A stretch of 64,000 bases of DNA from Loripinus fragilis (lineage: Eukaryota > Mollusca > Bivalvia > Lucinida > Lucinidae), in assembly GCA_964019695.1 (NCBI GenBank), contig OZ026520.1:90772913-90836912 (forward strand). Reading direction: 5' to 3'. This document shows, in pieces, positions 20,846 to 31,803 of this stretch (position 1 is the first letter of the stretch; the number at the start of each line of letters is the position of its first letter). The notes under the pieces are model-generated. The model worked only from the letters and a program-made list of their open reading frames with translations, did no database searches and was not told where the DNA came from. A program made the translations under genes and the position numbers.

Positions 20846-21062
20846 GAAAGTCGCTCCCATTGTGGGGTTCTGTGTTTACCCATGTTTTGTTGCACATTGC
20901 GCTGTGTCCTTTCCAGTTTTGCAATCATCTTGATGCGGAAGAGAGAGCGTTTTGTTTTACTCTGTTTGTCTTCCTGGTGTCTTGTGATGGCTCTTCCTCG
21001 TGATGCCATGAGTTGTTCTGCAATGTGCAATTCTGGTATTTCATGATCATACTCACTTGCTT
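20846..21062 (+). repeat. Family G repeat, copy G6
   Basis: GTCGCTCCCATTGTGGGGTT, GTTTTGTTGCACATTGCGCT, GCAATCATCTTGATGCGGAA, TTGTCTTCCTGGTGTCTTGT and TTTCATGATCATACTCACTT. Lies directly behind G5 in the same orientation. Confidence 0.8.
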
Positions 21063-22025
21063 TTTTTTGCAAACGATCAGCTATGCCTGGTCTGGATCAA
21101 AACTGTTTGATACAGGATTTCATGGCATTGAAATATCCTATTTGGTTTTAGTTTAACGAGTTGCAGACAGAAATTCTTTAATTATTTCAAATGCTTTTAT
21201 CTGGCGTGTGGAGTAATTGTAAAATAGTGCAGGCTCTGATATAGGGTCAGGAATGTGTGTAAAGTGGCATGTCAACGGGATTGGCATCTCAACCGGATAT
21301 ATAGTCTATATAATTATGTTAAATGTACATATATTTGCATAATATATTTTGACCAACGTTGATTTTGTCTATTCGTTAAAGAACAATTAGTATAGGTTAT
21401 AAATCATATATTTACAATTATATTATATTATAAAAAGTGTAATATATAATATATGACCTACTTAAAGTTTTCTCCTCCTTTTTCATGACTACACCTTTGG
21501 AAATGGTTACATTGACCAACTTCACGGATTTACTTAAAGATTTACTTAATACATGTTTAGTTACTTACAAATATTGACAAAATATGTTATTACGCTGGCT
21601 AAATTTTAATTTCTGTGCAAACCGATTGGCGTTGAAGCACATGCAGCGGCGGAGTCAACTATAAGAGACTTGGTGGTATCTGTTGTTGAAATATCTTGTT
21701 CAAAAGCTCGTTTAGACCGTCTAGTGGGATAAGGCACGTGATTGATCGACACCTATGCGATAAGTATCGTTTTACCTGACCTGGCGTAAAATGAGAATAG
21801 TCCCCAGAAAAATCCTCTTTCGTTTGTAATTAAGATATACATGTAGGCACAGACCAGTCAGCGCATTCGTGCGGGGCTGATCTGCGCCTTTTATCATTCG
21901 CTGTCAGGGTAATATAGATGCAAATTAATGGTATATGAAATGGCCTGTCACCGTAGGATAGCAGGCTGGTTTAAGTCATACATGATAGATACCTTTTACA
22001 ACTGGTTTTCTCACGGCGGGATTAT
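21063..22025. other. No gene seen; family B-like fragment at 21846-21903
   Basis: 21300-21460 is very AT-rich (TATATT tracts). At 21846-21903 GGCACAGACCAGTCAGCGC and GGGGCTGATCTGCGCC form the hairpin found inside family B. Confidence 0.5.
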
Positions 22026-22250
22026 TGAGCCGTGACATGATATTTCCAACAATGTGGTATGTGCGACCAGCAAATCTTCAGATCAGCCTGCGCATACGCG
22101 CAGTCTGATCAGAGCCTTTGCTAGACGCTTGAATATTCGATGAACTAAACATTATTTTGAGTTTCTATGCTTTAAAAGAGGCTGCACAGGCTCGTCTGAG
22201 CCTACACTTGTCAAAATGCCATATTGTTGGAAATCACATGTCGCGGCTCA
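22026..22250 (-). mobile_element. Family C TIR element, copy C3
   Basis: Inverse orientation to C1. Ends TGAGCCGTGACATGATATTT and CATGTCGCGGCTCA. Hairpin AGATCAGCCTGCGCATACG / GCGCAGTCTGATCAGAGCC, then AAAGAGGCTGCACAGGCTCG. Confidence 0.85.
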
Positions 22251-22360
22251 TATTGTCTTGTTAAAGGAATCAACATGCCGGAGAATGATGTTATATTATC
22301 CGTTTGTCATCAAGGGTGAATACATTTTACACAAGAGGCTGTTCTGTCGTGCGCAATACG

Positions 22361-22640
22361 CATGCGCGGATCCACAAAGTTTTGTCAGCGGGGATCCAAC
22401 TTTTACACTTTGTCTTTAGTTGATGAGTGGAGTGAAGATCCGATTACCACTATAAGCGGGCCATTATCGGCCCGCCAACGAAACGCCATTTAAATGACGT
22501 TTCGCTTGCGTGCCGATGATGGCCCTACATAGAATCTGGCTTAGTAGCTCTGTGATTGTTCAGGGGATCCGGACCAGTATTGCTGAGAAACCCTATATTC
22601 CTCTGGACGGATTTTTCAATCCAGCCCTCACATGCATGGT
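22361..22640 (+). mobile_element. Family E element, copy E2
   Basis: Left end CATGCGCGGATCCACAAAGT. Central palindrome around CAACGAAACGCCATTTAAAT and GACGTTTCGCTTGCG. Then TAGTAGCTCTGTGATTGTTC, AGGGGATCCGGACCAGTATT. The right end is decayed. Confidence 0.75.
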
Positions 22641-23160
22641 GGTTTCTTATAATCTCCCTTGTTTAGCATCTGTACTGTGTACCGTCTATGGTACGTCCTT
22701 TATCGGTCATCTCCTAGAACTTATACCGAACATGTGATGATTTGGACATTTCTTTACATTTCCTTTTGACTGTATCCCTTATCTTGTACAGTATCTACAT
22801 TTCTTCGGTACTTTTCTATAGTGCGACCAGCTAACAGAGACTGGGCGTGTCAGACAGAGCGCTGACATACACTGTCAAATAAGACTAGTCTACAGTAAAT
22901 CGGGTGTAATAGCCTATGTACGCTTTACTCGTGCTACCAACTGAAGCGCAGACGACAAGGGTGAACAACTTTATACGTTAGCATGCCTGGTAAACGTTTA
23001 TCGTTAGTATGCTGCTTGGGATCTGCTGCATTTCATTTTCCGGGATGGATATGTAGTGAAAGTTATTGGGGAGGGGAGGTTTGCACTTTCTTCAAATTTT
23101 GTCTGTATGGTAAAACTGGTTTGATTTTTAAGCCTGATACAATAATAAACCACTAATTAG
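22641..23160. other. No gene seen
   Basis: No repeat family recognised; frames are short. Confidence 0.5.
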
Positions 23161-23324
23161 AACTCAGCGGGACAAGGGTTAAGTATCTGGATCATGAGAA
23201 AAGGGCATACAAACACGAGATTCGGTCTAACCTCATATCCGAAAAAGCCTCTAATAATCGCACATTCTGGCGTGTCCAGAGCGAAGTTGTTTGGAGTCTT
23301 CTTCAACTTGCATACGTTGTTTAT

Positions 23325-23412
23325 GCGAGAAGCGAAAGCCCTGGCGAGGTCATGCGTACATGCAGGCTCGTCAGAGCCTTCGCCACACGCCGATGTAATA
23401 AGAACCATCATT
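23325..23412. mobile_element. Family D hairpin element, copy D1
   Basis: GCGAAAGCCCTGGCGAGGTC and GGCTCGTCAGAGCCTTCGC pair around ATGCGTACATGC. It is followed by CGATGTAATAAGAACCAT, which matches the flank of the copy at 38.04 kb. The flanks (23161-23324) open frames on both strands but show no protein family. Confidence 0.6.
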
Positions 23413-24829
23413 TCGTGTGCTGACCAATTTACAGTATTAATTTTTCATTGCGGACCATTTATTTTATTTTCTTATTCAGTATATAATTTGAATAGTTAAA
23501 ATTTCGAAACATTGTCAGAGCGCATAAATCTAGACTAGTCAGTTTCCTTGTTATTCAAATTAATTAGAGATGCTCTTTTCTCACAATGTGCTCAAACTAC
23601 TACAGGTATACAGGTATTTTCACAGGTGAATAAATACACTCTGTCTTACCGATTTTTGTATGGAAATGTCCAAGGGTGTGTCTTTGCTAAGAACCGCCCA
23701 GTCTCTCTTAACTGGACGGACTATACACGATTAATTTCAAAAGCGCGTTGATAGAAATGTGGCGCTTTCATTTGCTATTAATATACATGTAGTATTTCTG
23801 TTCTTAAATCTTGGAACCATTCTGCATGATAGCCATTTAAGTGTTTTGGATGGAAATCACTTGTGTATTAAGCTAATACAATTGGAATATGCTCCATTGA
23901 GCCACTTTATAGCGTTATTCCCCTGCGCATTGCTCATGTGTATGTGTGCATTCAGACATGTTGTGTCATGATTGAAAGACAAAAACCTGTTATGAAATAC
24001 GTTACATGTAACGATAAAAAATACAGGGTGAAACACATTGTACAATTACAACCCAATGTTTTAACACATGGTATGCATCATGGCATGCAATTCATTGTGC
24101 AAATATCTATCTTGATGCGAGATCCTTTTCTTATTGATAGGATTAAAGCTTATGATATTCATATCAAATTATTTGAAAATTTTCTCAATTTTACAGAACC
24201 TTCAAGACACTTTTGTAAATCATTTCATATATTGTATATTATTGTCCTTAGATGATAACCATTAGATCATTTATTTTGGCGGTAACGCCATTGATTGGCT
24301 TCTGTAGAAGGCAGACAAGTGGACATCTAGACCATGGTGATAGAAGATTATTTGAAGACGTGAAAATATGTTCTTAGCAACGCATTCCTTCATGAACATG
24401 GATGTTATTTATTTTGTCTTTATTTCAGTGCAGGAATCAACTATTGTATAAGATGTGAATCCGACCACATGTAAATACATGTACCTGTATATACATAATG
24501 AGCTCTACTATTTACTGGTCTGGACGAATGGCGCATGGTACATGTAATAGACCAGTTCATGATAAAACAAAAAAATAAGCAAAGAGGCAGGTCAGCTTTG
24601 GCGTTGTGTCAGTCCGATCAGATTTTTGCCAGGCACTCTATGTATAGCTTAGAACTTAAAGCTGCATATACATAAATGCGGACAGTGAAGACTTTGAACA
24701 GACTGGACGAATGTTTAGTCTGATCTGAGTCTCCACTGTACGTATATGTCATTCAGTGGGTTTTGCAGATACTTACTGAAATGTTATAGTTCTTCAGTTC
24801 TCAATACGACATTTATTTTATTGTTTTCT
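23413..24829. other. No gene seen
   Basis: Long AT-rich stretch. ACATGTA motifs occur (about 23785, 24475, 24540) and a CAGACTGGACGAATG / TAGTCTGATCTGAGTCTCC imperfect hairpin lies near 24690-24745. Several short frames, none protein-like. Confidence 0.45.
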
Positions 24830-24930
24830 TGATGGCATATGACTGTTGTGCGTGTGCCTCTCTTCATCATATTACTGTGGGTTGATCTGCAGTGTTAGAT
24901 CATTTCCTGATTATACACATTATGTTTTAA
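24830..24930 (+). repeat. Family G fragment, copy G7
   Basis: TTGATGGCATATGACTGTTG, GTGGGTTGATCTGCAGTGTT and TTTCCTGATTATACACATTA: a diverged G end. Confidence 0.5.
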
Positions 24931-25412
24931 ATAACTACCATGCAACTACCAGCTTAGCAAAGCATAGTTCATGAAATCAAATTTGGTGATATAGCTGTCA
25001 TGTAAGTATAAACAATTTGCCATAAAGTGATAGGTATTTTGATACTGATTGGCAGTTTGATATGTTTAAAAGAGGAAAGCCAATGGACATGATACTTGTT
25101 TAGTGTATATTTCAAAATAGGTTTCCTTAATTTCAGTAACATATGTTGTTGGTTCACATTGGAAGTGTCTCATAGAGGAAATTCCAATGTGCACCTACAA
25201 CATATGTCAACTCAATAAATGAGTGTTTTTCACAAACTTATCCACTACTTGTTATGTTTCAGTGTAATGGGCGTGTAGAAATGCACAAATTTTTGTGTAG
25301 CTTGGCATGCACCTGGATGACAATAATAGATAGTCAATTTATATCATTGACAGCGTATCTTTAGATGTTTCAATGGAATGAAATGCTCACTTGGTGATTG
25401 CCTGGTTGTAAA
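24931..25412 (+). repeat. Family N repeat, copy N1
   Basis: Shared with 58.8-59.2 kb and, reversed, 63.78-64.0 kb. Landmarks: CTACCATGCA, CTACCAGCTTAGCAAA, GCATAGTTCATGAAATCAAA, AGAGGAAAGCCAAT, AATGAGTGTTTTTCACAAAC, TATGTTTCAGTGTAATG and TGGAATGAAATGCT. N1 alone carries an internal hairpin at about 25139-25205 (ACATATGTTGTTGG / ACAACATATGT with CACATTGGAA / TTCCAATGTG). Confidence 0.75.
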
Positions 25413-26176
25413 CATATATTTTACGAAGGAAACCGAAGATGCGCTGGAATATTCCGTAATGTAAATAATGTCACTCTTATCCATTGCTAATTCCTTATGT
25501 CTACATAATTGACCTTCTTTTCCTACTATAGATGACATATATATCTTGTAAGCCAAACAAATGCTTATTGTCACTTGTATGAATTGCGGGCAATATAGAA
25601 TGGTCTATTTTTGTAAGTAATAGCCGGAAAGAGGGTCAATATCTATGATTGCATGCGCACGGCCCTAAGAAAGACATGTCAATGTTCCCAATAAGCTAAT
25701 GAGGAATATAAATTTGTGATACATGTACATGTATGTCAGTTTGCAATACTATAATGTTGCAATAATCTAAAAATGTCTTAGAAAAACTATTGCTAAATTG
25801 TATAGTATGGAATTCTACTGTAAATGACATAGAAGGGCAACTCTAGTAATGTATTGGACATCCGCGACGAAATGAATCATCACAATCAGGCTACATGTAG
25901 CTGTTTTTGGTGTTGTTTTTTTAGCATTGTTTTTAACTAAATATAGAAAGATTCACCGGGCACATTGCGTGGTGTCTTTGAAACTCTCTGAAGTCGCTGC
26001 TTAGTACTGGTTCAACACAAAAACCGCCACGACATGACTGAAAAAAAATTGACTTGAACTTATAAACCTAAAATTTCTTAGTCAATAAAAGTGGTACTAA
26101 GCAGCAACACAAACAAACAAATGGATTTATCTCCGAATTTATTCATGATCCATTGTAATCTGTTAAACGTAACATA
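25413..26176. other. No gene seen
   Basis: AT-rich; ACATGTACATGTATG at about 25719. No family recognised. Confidence 0.5.
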
Positions 26177-26406
26177 TTAACCAATTTATGCCGAATGTAA
26201 TTTCCGAATGTTTTCAAAAGGGCCAGTTTATTTTCGTTTGAAGGGTTTCTGGTAGTAGTTTTAATGTTTATTCAAACTTTGATAGAACATTCTGTAAGCA
26301 AACAGTGGAAAACCTGATCAGATGCCTTGTTCTGCGGCGTCTGATCTGGTTCTGCACTGTTTGCATTTGTCTTTCAAAAAAAGGACGCTAGACTTATATG
26401 GACTTA
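26177..26406 (+). mobile_element. Family H TTAACC-ended element, copy H2 (complete)
   Basis: Left end TTAACCAATTTATGCCGAA, right end GGACGCTAGACTTATATGG then ACTTA. The core is GCAAACAGTGGAAAACCTG, ATCAGATGCCTTG, TTCTGCGGCGTCTGATCTGG and TTCTGCACTGTTTGC, a hairpin. Termini near TTAACCCATTTATGCC with this core are a frequent clam MITE pattern; that is recollection, not a search. Confidence 0.7.
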
Positions 26407-26579
26407 CATCTCTAACTCAGTACAGCAAAATGTATGTTGAAACAGTTCTGTGAATTCAAACATCTTAAAAACATACATTGTGTACATGCAAATGAGATTA
26501 ACTTTTGCTGATGAATTAGATCGTGATGCATATAAAATGATGTTAAATTGTTGACAAATTTTTGCTTGGTCTAAATTGT

Positions 26580-26950
26580 TGTTTAAGTAAGAAAGAAGGC
26601 AAAGATCAGGAGTCGATGCAATCCAGTACCACACCTGACCCAGGACACCACATGGAAAATTGAGAAAAACACACAAAAAAACATCACATACAAGAGGGCC
26701 AAGAGGTTAGCTCTTTCCCAGCAGGTGGCCACAAGGCTGCAATGAACAAACATGACAGCATGACAGACACAAAACATAAACATCAAACGGTTCCACAAAA
26801 GAAGCACCGCCTTGGAACGGCCAGTAAAAATATTTTTACTGAAGGCCTTAAACTAGCTACCCATATTTCTGGTGTGAATTAAGACAAATAGATGTTTGGT
26901 TCGCATGAAAGATTCCTAACTTATCAATGTATCATTTCCTAGTCCAATCT
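26580..26950 (-). repeat. Family F repeat, copy F7 (most of the length)
   Basis: AAGTAAGAAAGAAGGCAAAG, ATCAGGAGTCGATGCAATCC, CCACACCTGACCCAGGACAC, GCAGGTGGCCACAAGGCTGC, GAAGCACCGCCTTGGAACGG and AGACAAATAGATGTTTGGTT. Confidence 0.8.
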
Positions 26951-27349
26951 AAGATTACTATGTCGTTTGTATGGTATTGCCCTGTGCCTGTTAATCTAAG
27001 ATACAATATAATCTTATTTGAAACCAACTTACAACCCCCTCTCTCTCTCTCCGTCTTTACAGACAGACGGATAAACGGACAAATCAGATAGCGTTTCTTT
27101 AACAAGATAACACATATACCTTTAACATGTTCAAATGAGATTGTTTGTATGTCATGTATGTTGATTGCCTCGATGACCCACTCTAACAGGCGAAAGACGA
27201 TCGTAAATGGGAACATCTATTATTTTTCCCATTCGTAGAAAAATAGACATAGAATGGTTCATTCATTAGCAACACTCACTGGTGCATTTATCAATCGACG
27301 CGTCAGGTACCCGGCCAACTGTCAATAACTAACATGTAGTTGCTTCGGT
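26951..27349. other. No gene seen
   Basis: A CT-rich stretch at 27037-27052 and nothing else of note. Confidence 0.5.
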
Positions 27350-27423
27350 AAATGGAACCAGCAATTGCGCTGGTCAGAGGTGCGCAAACTTGCGCACCCT
27401 CTGACCAGCACATTTGCGGTTCA
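27350..27423. repeat. Fold-back, about 34 bp arms
   Basis: GGAACCAGCAATTGCGCTGG then TCAGAGGTGCGCAA on the left; TTGCGCACCCTCTGACCAGC then ACATTTGCGGTTC on the right. Two small mismatched places. Possibly the core of a MITE. Confidence 0.85.
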
Positions 27424-27854
27424 TTCGTAGAATTTTGTCAGTTTCCCGTGATTCTCTTCCGCTATTATTGGTAAATGCTACATTGATGTCAATGTAACTC
27501 TTGAACTAGTATTGGCTATTAGAGAAACAGAGCTGCTAAATCTACATATGTTTTCCACTTATTGTGTGATATATTTATATTATAGTGTTGTTTTAATAGA
27601 TATGGAATTGCTTCTGTGCCACATCGCGTATCATACATGTACTTAGCGCATCGTATTTGTGCCTGTGCTTTTGATGTTAATTATTTTATGATCGCATAAT
27701 GATTTTAACATATACTTGGCAATATTGAGTCGCAAAGTTGCTACTCATGATTACTCCATGATACCGTTTTTTATATTTGTTTGAGTTGATAATTTACGTT
27801 CCAGTCAACATTTTTACAGTCATGTCGGGACGTTTCCTGTGTTGAAAAGGATAA
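27424..27854. other. No gene seen
   Basis: Featureless AT-rich DNA. Confidence 0.5.
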
Positions 27855-27960
27855 AGTATAACTAAGCAAGCAATAAAGTATCTTGTTCAATGACACATAA
27901 TATTGTCTCTGGTGAGGCTCGAACCAGCGACCTCAAGCTAAACACACTACCACTGATGAA
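27855..27960 (-). repeat. Probable tRNA-derived SINE fragment
   Basis: On the minus strand TCGCTGGTTCGAGCCTCACC gives a good B box (GGTTCGAGCC). Upstream, CAGTGGTAGTGTGTTTAGC resembles an A box. Downstream is GTGTCATTGAACAAGATACT, similar to the body of animal tRNA SINEs. The frame from 27890 is a chance reading of it. Confidence 0.5.
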
Positions 27961-28284
27961 ATGCCTTATTATATGGCATTTTATTGGAATCTGCACTATA
28001 TGCACACGATATAAGCAATCACGGAGGCTCCGTAGAAAGAAATACTATGTAAATTTGGAAATAAAAAAATGACAGCACAAACATAATTTCACGGAACAGG
28101 ATGTAATATTGTATTGTATTATATTTAAACTGAGACGGGTATTATTGTAGCTGACGGAGTCTCATACCACATTATGTGGTAAAGTAGTAAAGTCAGATAG
28201 GAAGGGAAACTGACTTTGTTTTGCCTATCCACTTACATTTGATCTTTTTCAACTTTGCTGACCAGTGCATAATTCTGATAACAT

Positions 28285-28497
28285 TTACCCTAATACTCCA
28301 TAATAACGCCTTTGAAATATCATTTATTTGAAAATATTATGGAAAATGAAGCATTTGCTCTTTTGAATGCTCCATTTTCCAATAATATTTTCAAAAGTAT
28401 TCAAAACCTTAATTAAATTGTTCTAATTTTTTTCAATGTTGTCTAAAAATAGAAAATAATGTCATGATCTAAAATAGCCTATGGAGTAATGGGTTAA
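28285..28497. mobile_element. MITE with TTACCC / GGGTTAA ends and central hairpin
   Basis: Left TTACCCTAATACTCCATAA, right TATGGAGTAATGGGTTAA. The centre folds: GAAAATATTATGGAAAATG and AGCATTT versus AATGCT, CCATTTTCCAATAATATTTT. 213 bp, no coding capacity. Confidence 0.8.
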
Positions 28498-28789
28498 TGA
28501 TGGCCAATCATTAGATGGTATGCAATTTTTTTCCTAGAGATAGTCATAGACGTTGGAAACCTTTATGTGGTACCGCGTTGAGTGGCATCATATCTTGGTC
28601 TGAGTTATACATATGTAAAAGTATGACACTTTTTCGCTCCAGATTCGATAGATGGTTTCCACTAATTTTAAGTAAATAATTCGGCTCTTTTCTCGTTCAG
28701 AAGGAACTAATAGTTATTCAATGGAACAGTGTAACGGGATTTAGGAATCATGCGAGCTTAACATTGTTTGTGCTTCAACAACAGCAGAA

Positions 28790-29012
28790 TCTAGGGCGAA
28801 GATTTGGTACCAGTGAAATGCATTTAAGCCACCTGATGGCTTTGGCTGTTGTCCGTTCTAAGGCTGTGGTTCTGTTGTTGTTGATTCGTTGTTGGTTGTT
28901 ACTCCCAGTGTGGGATTCTGTAAATGTGATATGTTTTATTGTGCGTTACTTTGTGTCCATTCTAGTTTTGCAATCATCTCCATGGGGAAGAGAGAGCTGG
29001 CTGTTTTGCTTT
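28790..29012 (+). repeat. Family G repeat, copy G8
   Basis: Head ATTTGGTACCAGTGAAATGC, GGCTGTTGTCCGTTCTAAGG, GGTTCTGTTGTTGTTGATTC; body TTACTCCCAGTGTGGGATTC, GCGTTACTTTGTGTCCATTC, GCAATCATCTCCATGGGGAA and GAGAGAGCTGGC. The 3' end is missing. Confidence 0.75.
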
Positions 29013-30061
29013 AAATCTTTAAAAAATTGAGACCACACACAATGTGTTTAAGTTCAAAGTAGCGATGTTTGCCTTAAATGTATATGTTTATTTGTTTAAC
29101 ACTGAAGAAATTCGTGTGACACGGCAATATCCTAGACAGTTACTTAGTGAATATTTTTGTCTCGATATTTATTATGATAATCTTTAAAATATTTGGTCAA
29201 TTATTATAATATTGTCATAAATTTCGCCCTTGGACAAACCAAGATACTACTTATGGTTAATAGTTTTCCTAATCCTATCTTTACCAATAATATTTATTGT
29301 ATAACCTATTAGACTTACCGATGACATAGTTAAAAACGAATAAAATGAACATATCTATCGTACGTACAAATAAGATCGATGGGTACATGTACTACATGTA
29401 TTTGCTCTCATCATCAAAAGTAAGATGGATGGGGCTATGTGTGCAGCTAATGAATACCTATTGATATGGGTTTCAACCCGCAGTGATAATGTAATTGCGA
29501 TTTGCTATCAGATTTTCACGGATATTTGTTGCTTTATTTGTTAGTTTGTGTGTGTTTTTGTGTGTGTTTTGTGTTTTTTAAAGCTGCCTGTGATTATCTC
29601 CAGAAATGGCACCTAACATAATTACTGTACCATCTCATTATGGAATGCAATAGCAAATCTCAGATTTTTTTAATAAATAGAATTCCGTGGATTGGATAAA
29701 ATAACAATTCAGAGCATACATGAGGATTTATATGTGTTTGAATGAATATATTTCTGCTACTATTGGAGTTACAGAGACGGCTGAAAATGGGACAAGTGTC
29801 AGATAAGGAATATAGCTCATTCACATTTGGTATGTAAAATACTCTACGTTTGTACCCCACTCCCCATTCACCTGGCTTTTCTTTTTATTTATCACGAACG
29901 CATCCGTTCGATGTTGAGCAGCCAAAGTTCGCACCTCAAGAATGGATCAAATACACATACATGAAACCCAGAGGCTTGTTAAACTCAACATATTAATTGA
30001 AATGTTCTTCGAGGAAGTTGAGAGTGACTAATAACTACACTCTTTTCTCTGGTGCTATATA
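29013..30061. other. No gene seen
   Basis: AT-rich; GTACATGTACTACATGTA at about 29382; a TGTGTGTTTT-rich stretch at 29547-29580. No family or gene recognised. Confidence 0.5.
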
Positions 30062-30320
30062 CAGAGGATCTTAAATGAGTGCTCCCCTTGTTGCAGATAT
30101 AGAGGATCTTACATAAGTGCTCATGTTTTATAGAATTTATTAAACGAGTTGAAGAAAAGAGATAAAATGCGAGGCATGTTGAGCATTTTATGGGTGTCAT
30201 TTCTTAACCTTTAAGTGGGCGTCATTACGTAACGTTACGAAATCTGTAAACCACTAGTGGTTTATCGATTTTAATGCATTGCGTTATACCTCTCCCAGAC
30301 GCGACGCCATGTGATAAATA
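30062..30320. mobile_element. Family K element, copy K2 (internally deleted)
   Basis: AGAGGATCTTA-AGTGCTC occurs twice at the start, then TTTATAGAATTTATTAAACG, AGATAAAATGCGAGGC, a deletion relative to K1, then CCACTAGTGGTTTATCGATT, CCCAGACGCGACG and GTGATAAATA as in K1. Confidence 0.7.
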
Positions 30321-30400
30321 CGTTATAGAAACGATGTATGCATGTACATGTACTAACGTCCAGCAGTCTGCAATATGGTAAATGTTACACGTTTATCTAT

Positions 30401-30584
30401 TTAATCCATTTAAGCCAAAATTGACTTTCCTATTCGCATCATTTGGACTAGTCTTTTGAGTTTGAGAGCTACTGGATGGTATTTTTATATAAATTTTGGT
30501 AGAACATTAATGATTTAAACGCAAACAATGCTGACACTGATCAGAACATCGCGTTCTGACCGTCTGGTCTGGATAAGAATTCTT
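30401..30584 (+). mobile_element. Family H element, copy H3 (right end lost)
   Basis: Left end TTAATCCATTTAAGCCAAAA; core GCAAACAATGCTGACACTGA, TCAGAACATCGCGTTCTGA. The following sequence is family F, so the right end is missing. Confidence 0.6.
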
Positions 30585-30646
30585 TTGATCCGGTATTCAG
30601 TTTAATTTACTTTTGAGTCCTTATCTTTGCTTTATCTCCTTGTTAT

Positions 30647-31044
30647 ACCCGCTTTTTTCTTCCGTCCGTGCGTACATCCGTTCATCATGTTTCTTGTAAA
30701 TGTATCTCCTCCTAAACCGAATGTACTTTCTTGTAAATGCATTTTCTCCTAAACTGTTGGACGTAGCAATTTCAAATTTTGCAGGTGCAAAGGTCATATG
30801 ATTTGGAGGGCACTGCACAACATTTGGTGTGACCTTGACCCATAGGTCAAGGTCATATAGTGTAATTTTGGAAATTGCTTCTTCTCCTTAACCATTGGAT
30901 ATAGCAACTTCAAACTTTACAGGTGCATAGGTCATATTATGTTGAAGGTACTGAGATACTTTTTGTGTGACCTTGACCCCAAGGTAAAGGTTATAGGTCA
31001 AAAAGCGGGTATTTGCGATGGTGTACCATCGACTTCTGCTCTAG
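30647..31044. mobile_element. Pearl-like element inserted in F8
   Basis: About 398 bp with inverted ends ACCCGCTTTTTTC and AAAAAGCGGGT-like (AAAAAGCGGGTATTTGCGAT lies near the right end). TTAT is present on both sides, fitting a short target duplication. After a GTCCGTGCGTACATCCGT stretch come two cores of about 136 bp (start near 30739 and 30875), each with TCTCCTNAAC-NTTGGA, GCAACTTCAAA-type, CAGGTGCA-AGGTCATA and GTGTGACCTTGACCC. Ends, a (TCCG)-rich tract and tandem cores resemble the pearl-like element at 5.9 kb. Confidence 0.7.
30832..30857. repeat. Inverted nuclear-receptor-like half-sites
   Basis: TGACCTTGACC, four bases, then GGTCAAGGTCA: a perfect 11 bp inverted repeat. TCAAGGTCA is the extended half-site of ERR and FTZ-F1/SF-1 type receptors. 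Function in this place is not shown; it is part of the inserted element. A decayed copy follows in the second core. Confidence 0.6.
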
Positions 31045-31680
31045 TTATATCTTGATTTATATGTTTAGGAGATGATGCATTGATAAGTTAGGGGTCTTTC
31101 ATGCAAACTAAATATCTATGTGTCTTGATCCACATCTGAATTAAGGGTTCGGTTGGCGCCATTTAACCGGTTTAAGCCCTCCAGTAAAATATTTTACTGA
31201 CTGTTCCAAGGCGGTACTTCTTTTGTGGATCGTATATGGTTTTTTTCTGTATTGTGTTTGCTATGTCTTTGTGCGCGTTTGTTTATATGTGCTTTGTGGT
31301 CACCTGCTGGGAAAGGGCTGACCATTTGGCTATCATTTGTGGTGTCTAACTGTGAGTTTGTCACTTTCCCATTCGTATCCTGGGTCAGGTGTGGTACTTG
31401 ATTGTATCGATTTCTGATCTTTGCACCCTCACTAACTTTGCTAATGCCCATAGAAAGGCCGCTAGGCTCATATGTATTATATTAAGTTTTTTTACATTCG
31501 TATTACCTGTCTAATTACCTGAGGTTTTAGTCTACAACTGATCCATGCTTTTGCACAATGCCATAATTAGAAAAGGAATGTTTTAATAGAAAACGGTGTC
31601 AAATAGTTCATTACCTGGTCAATATTACTTTACTGTATATTAAATAAGATGCCTGCTGATAACCTATTTAAATTACCATG

Positions 31681-31803
31681 TTAGAGACTTTATCAAGGGG
31701 GTTTCGCAAAGCCTGTCCATGGATGCTGCTCTATGCAGATGACCTAATGATTAGTGGCAAGTCAAAAGAGAAACTGTTGTTGAAGATTGAGACATGGAAG
31801 TAA
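31681..31803 (+). pseudogene. Non-LTR retrotransposon reverse transcriptase fragment
   Basis: Frame of 40 residues ending in a stop: LETLSRGFRKACPWMLLYAD then DLMISGKSKEKLLLKIETWK. The YADD box is the catalytic core of RT domain 5, with CPW before and the amphipathic helix ending in TWK after, as in LINE-type RTs of invertebrates. After the stop, a shifted frame continues with ERLCMNTK, like the KGLRVNxxKTK motif that follows in intact copies, so there is at least a frameshift or stop. Upstream RT domains, endonuclease and a poly-A tail are not seen. The piece would have copied element RNA at the genomic target site when intact. It is a dead fragment; clade not assigned. Confidence 0.75.

Larger units (their letters stand above)
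30585..31445 (+). repeat. Family F repeat, copy F8, split by an insertion
   Basis: First part TTTTGATCCGGTATTCAGTT to TTTATCTCCTTG (30585-30646). The second part resumes with TTATATCTTGATTTATATG and runs through AGGAGATGA, TTGATCCACATC, CCTCCAGTAAAATATTTTAC and the tail TCCTGGGTCAGGTGTGGTAC. The interruption exactly splits a block that is continuous in F14 (60.68 kb). Confidence 0.85.

Noticed and set aside
22216..22737. Frames of 67-75 codons
   Set aside because: They start in the family C right end or in family E and show no protein character.
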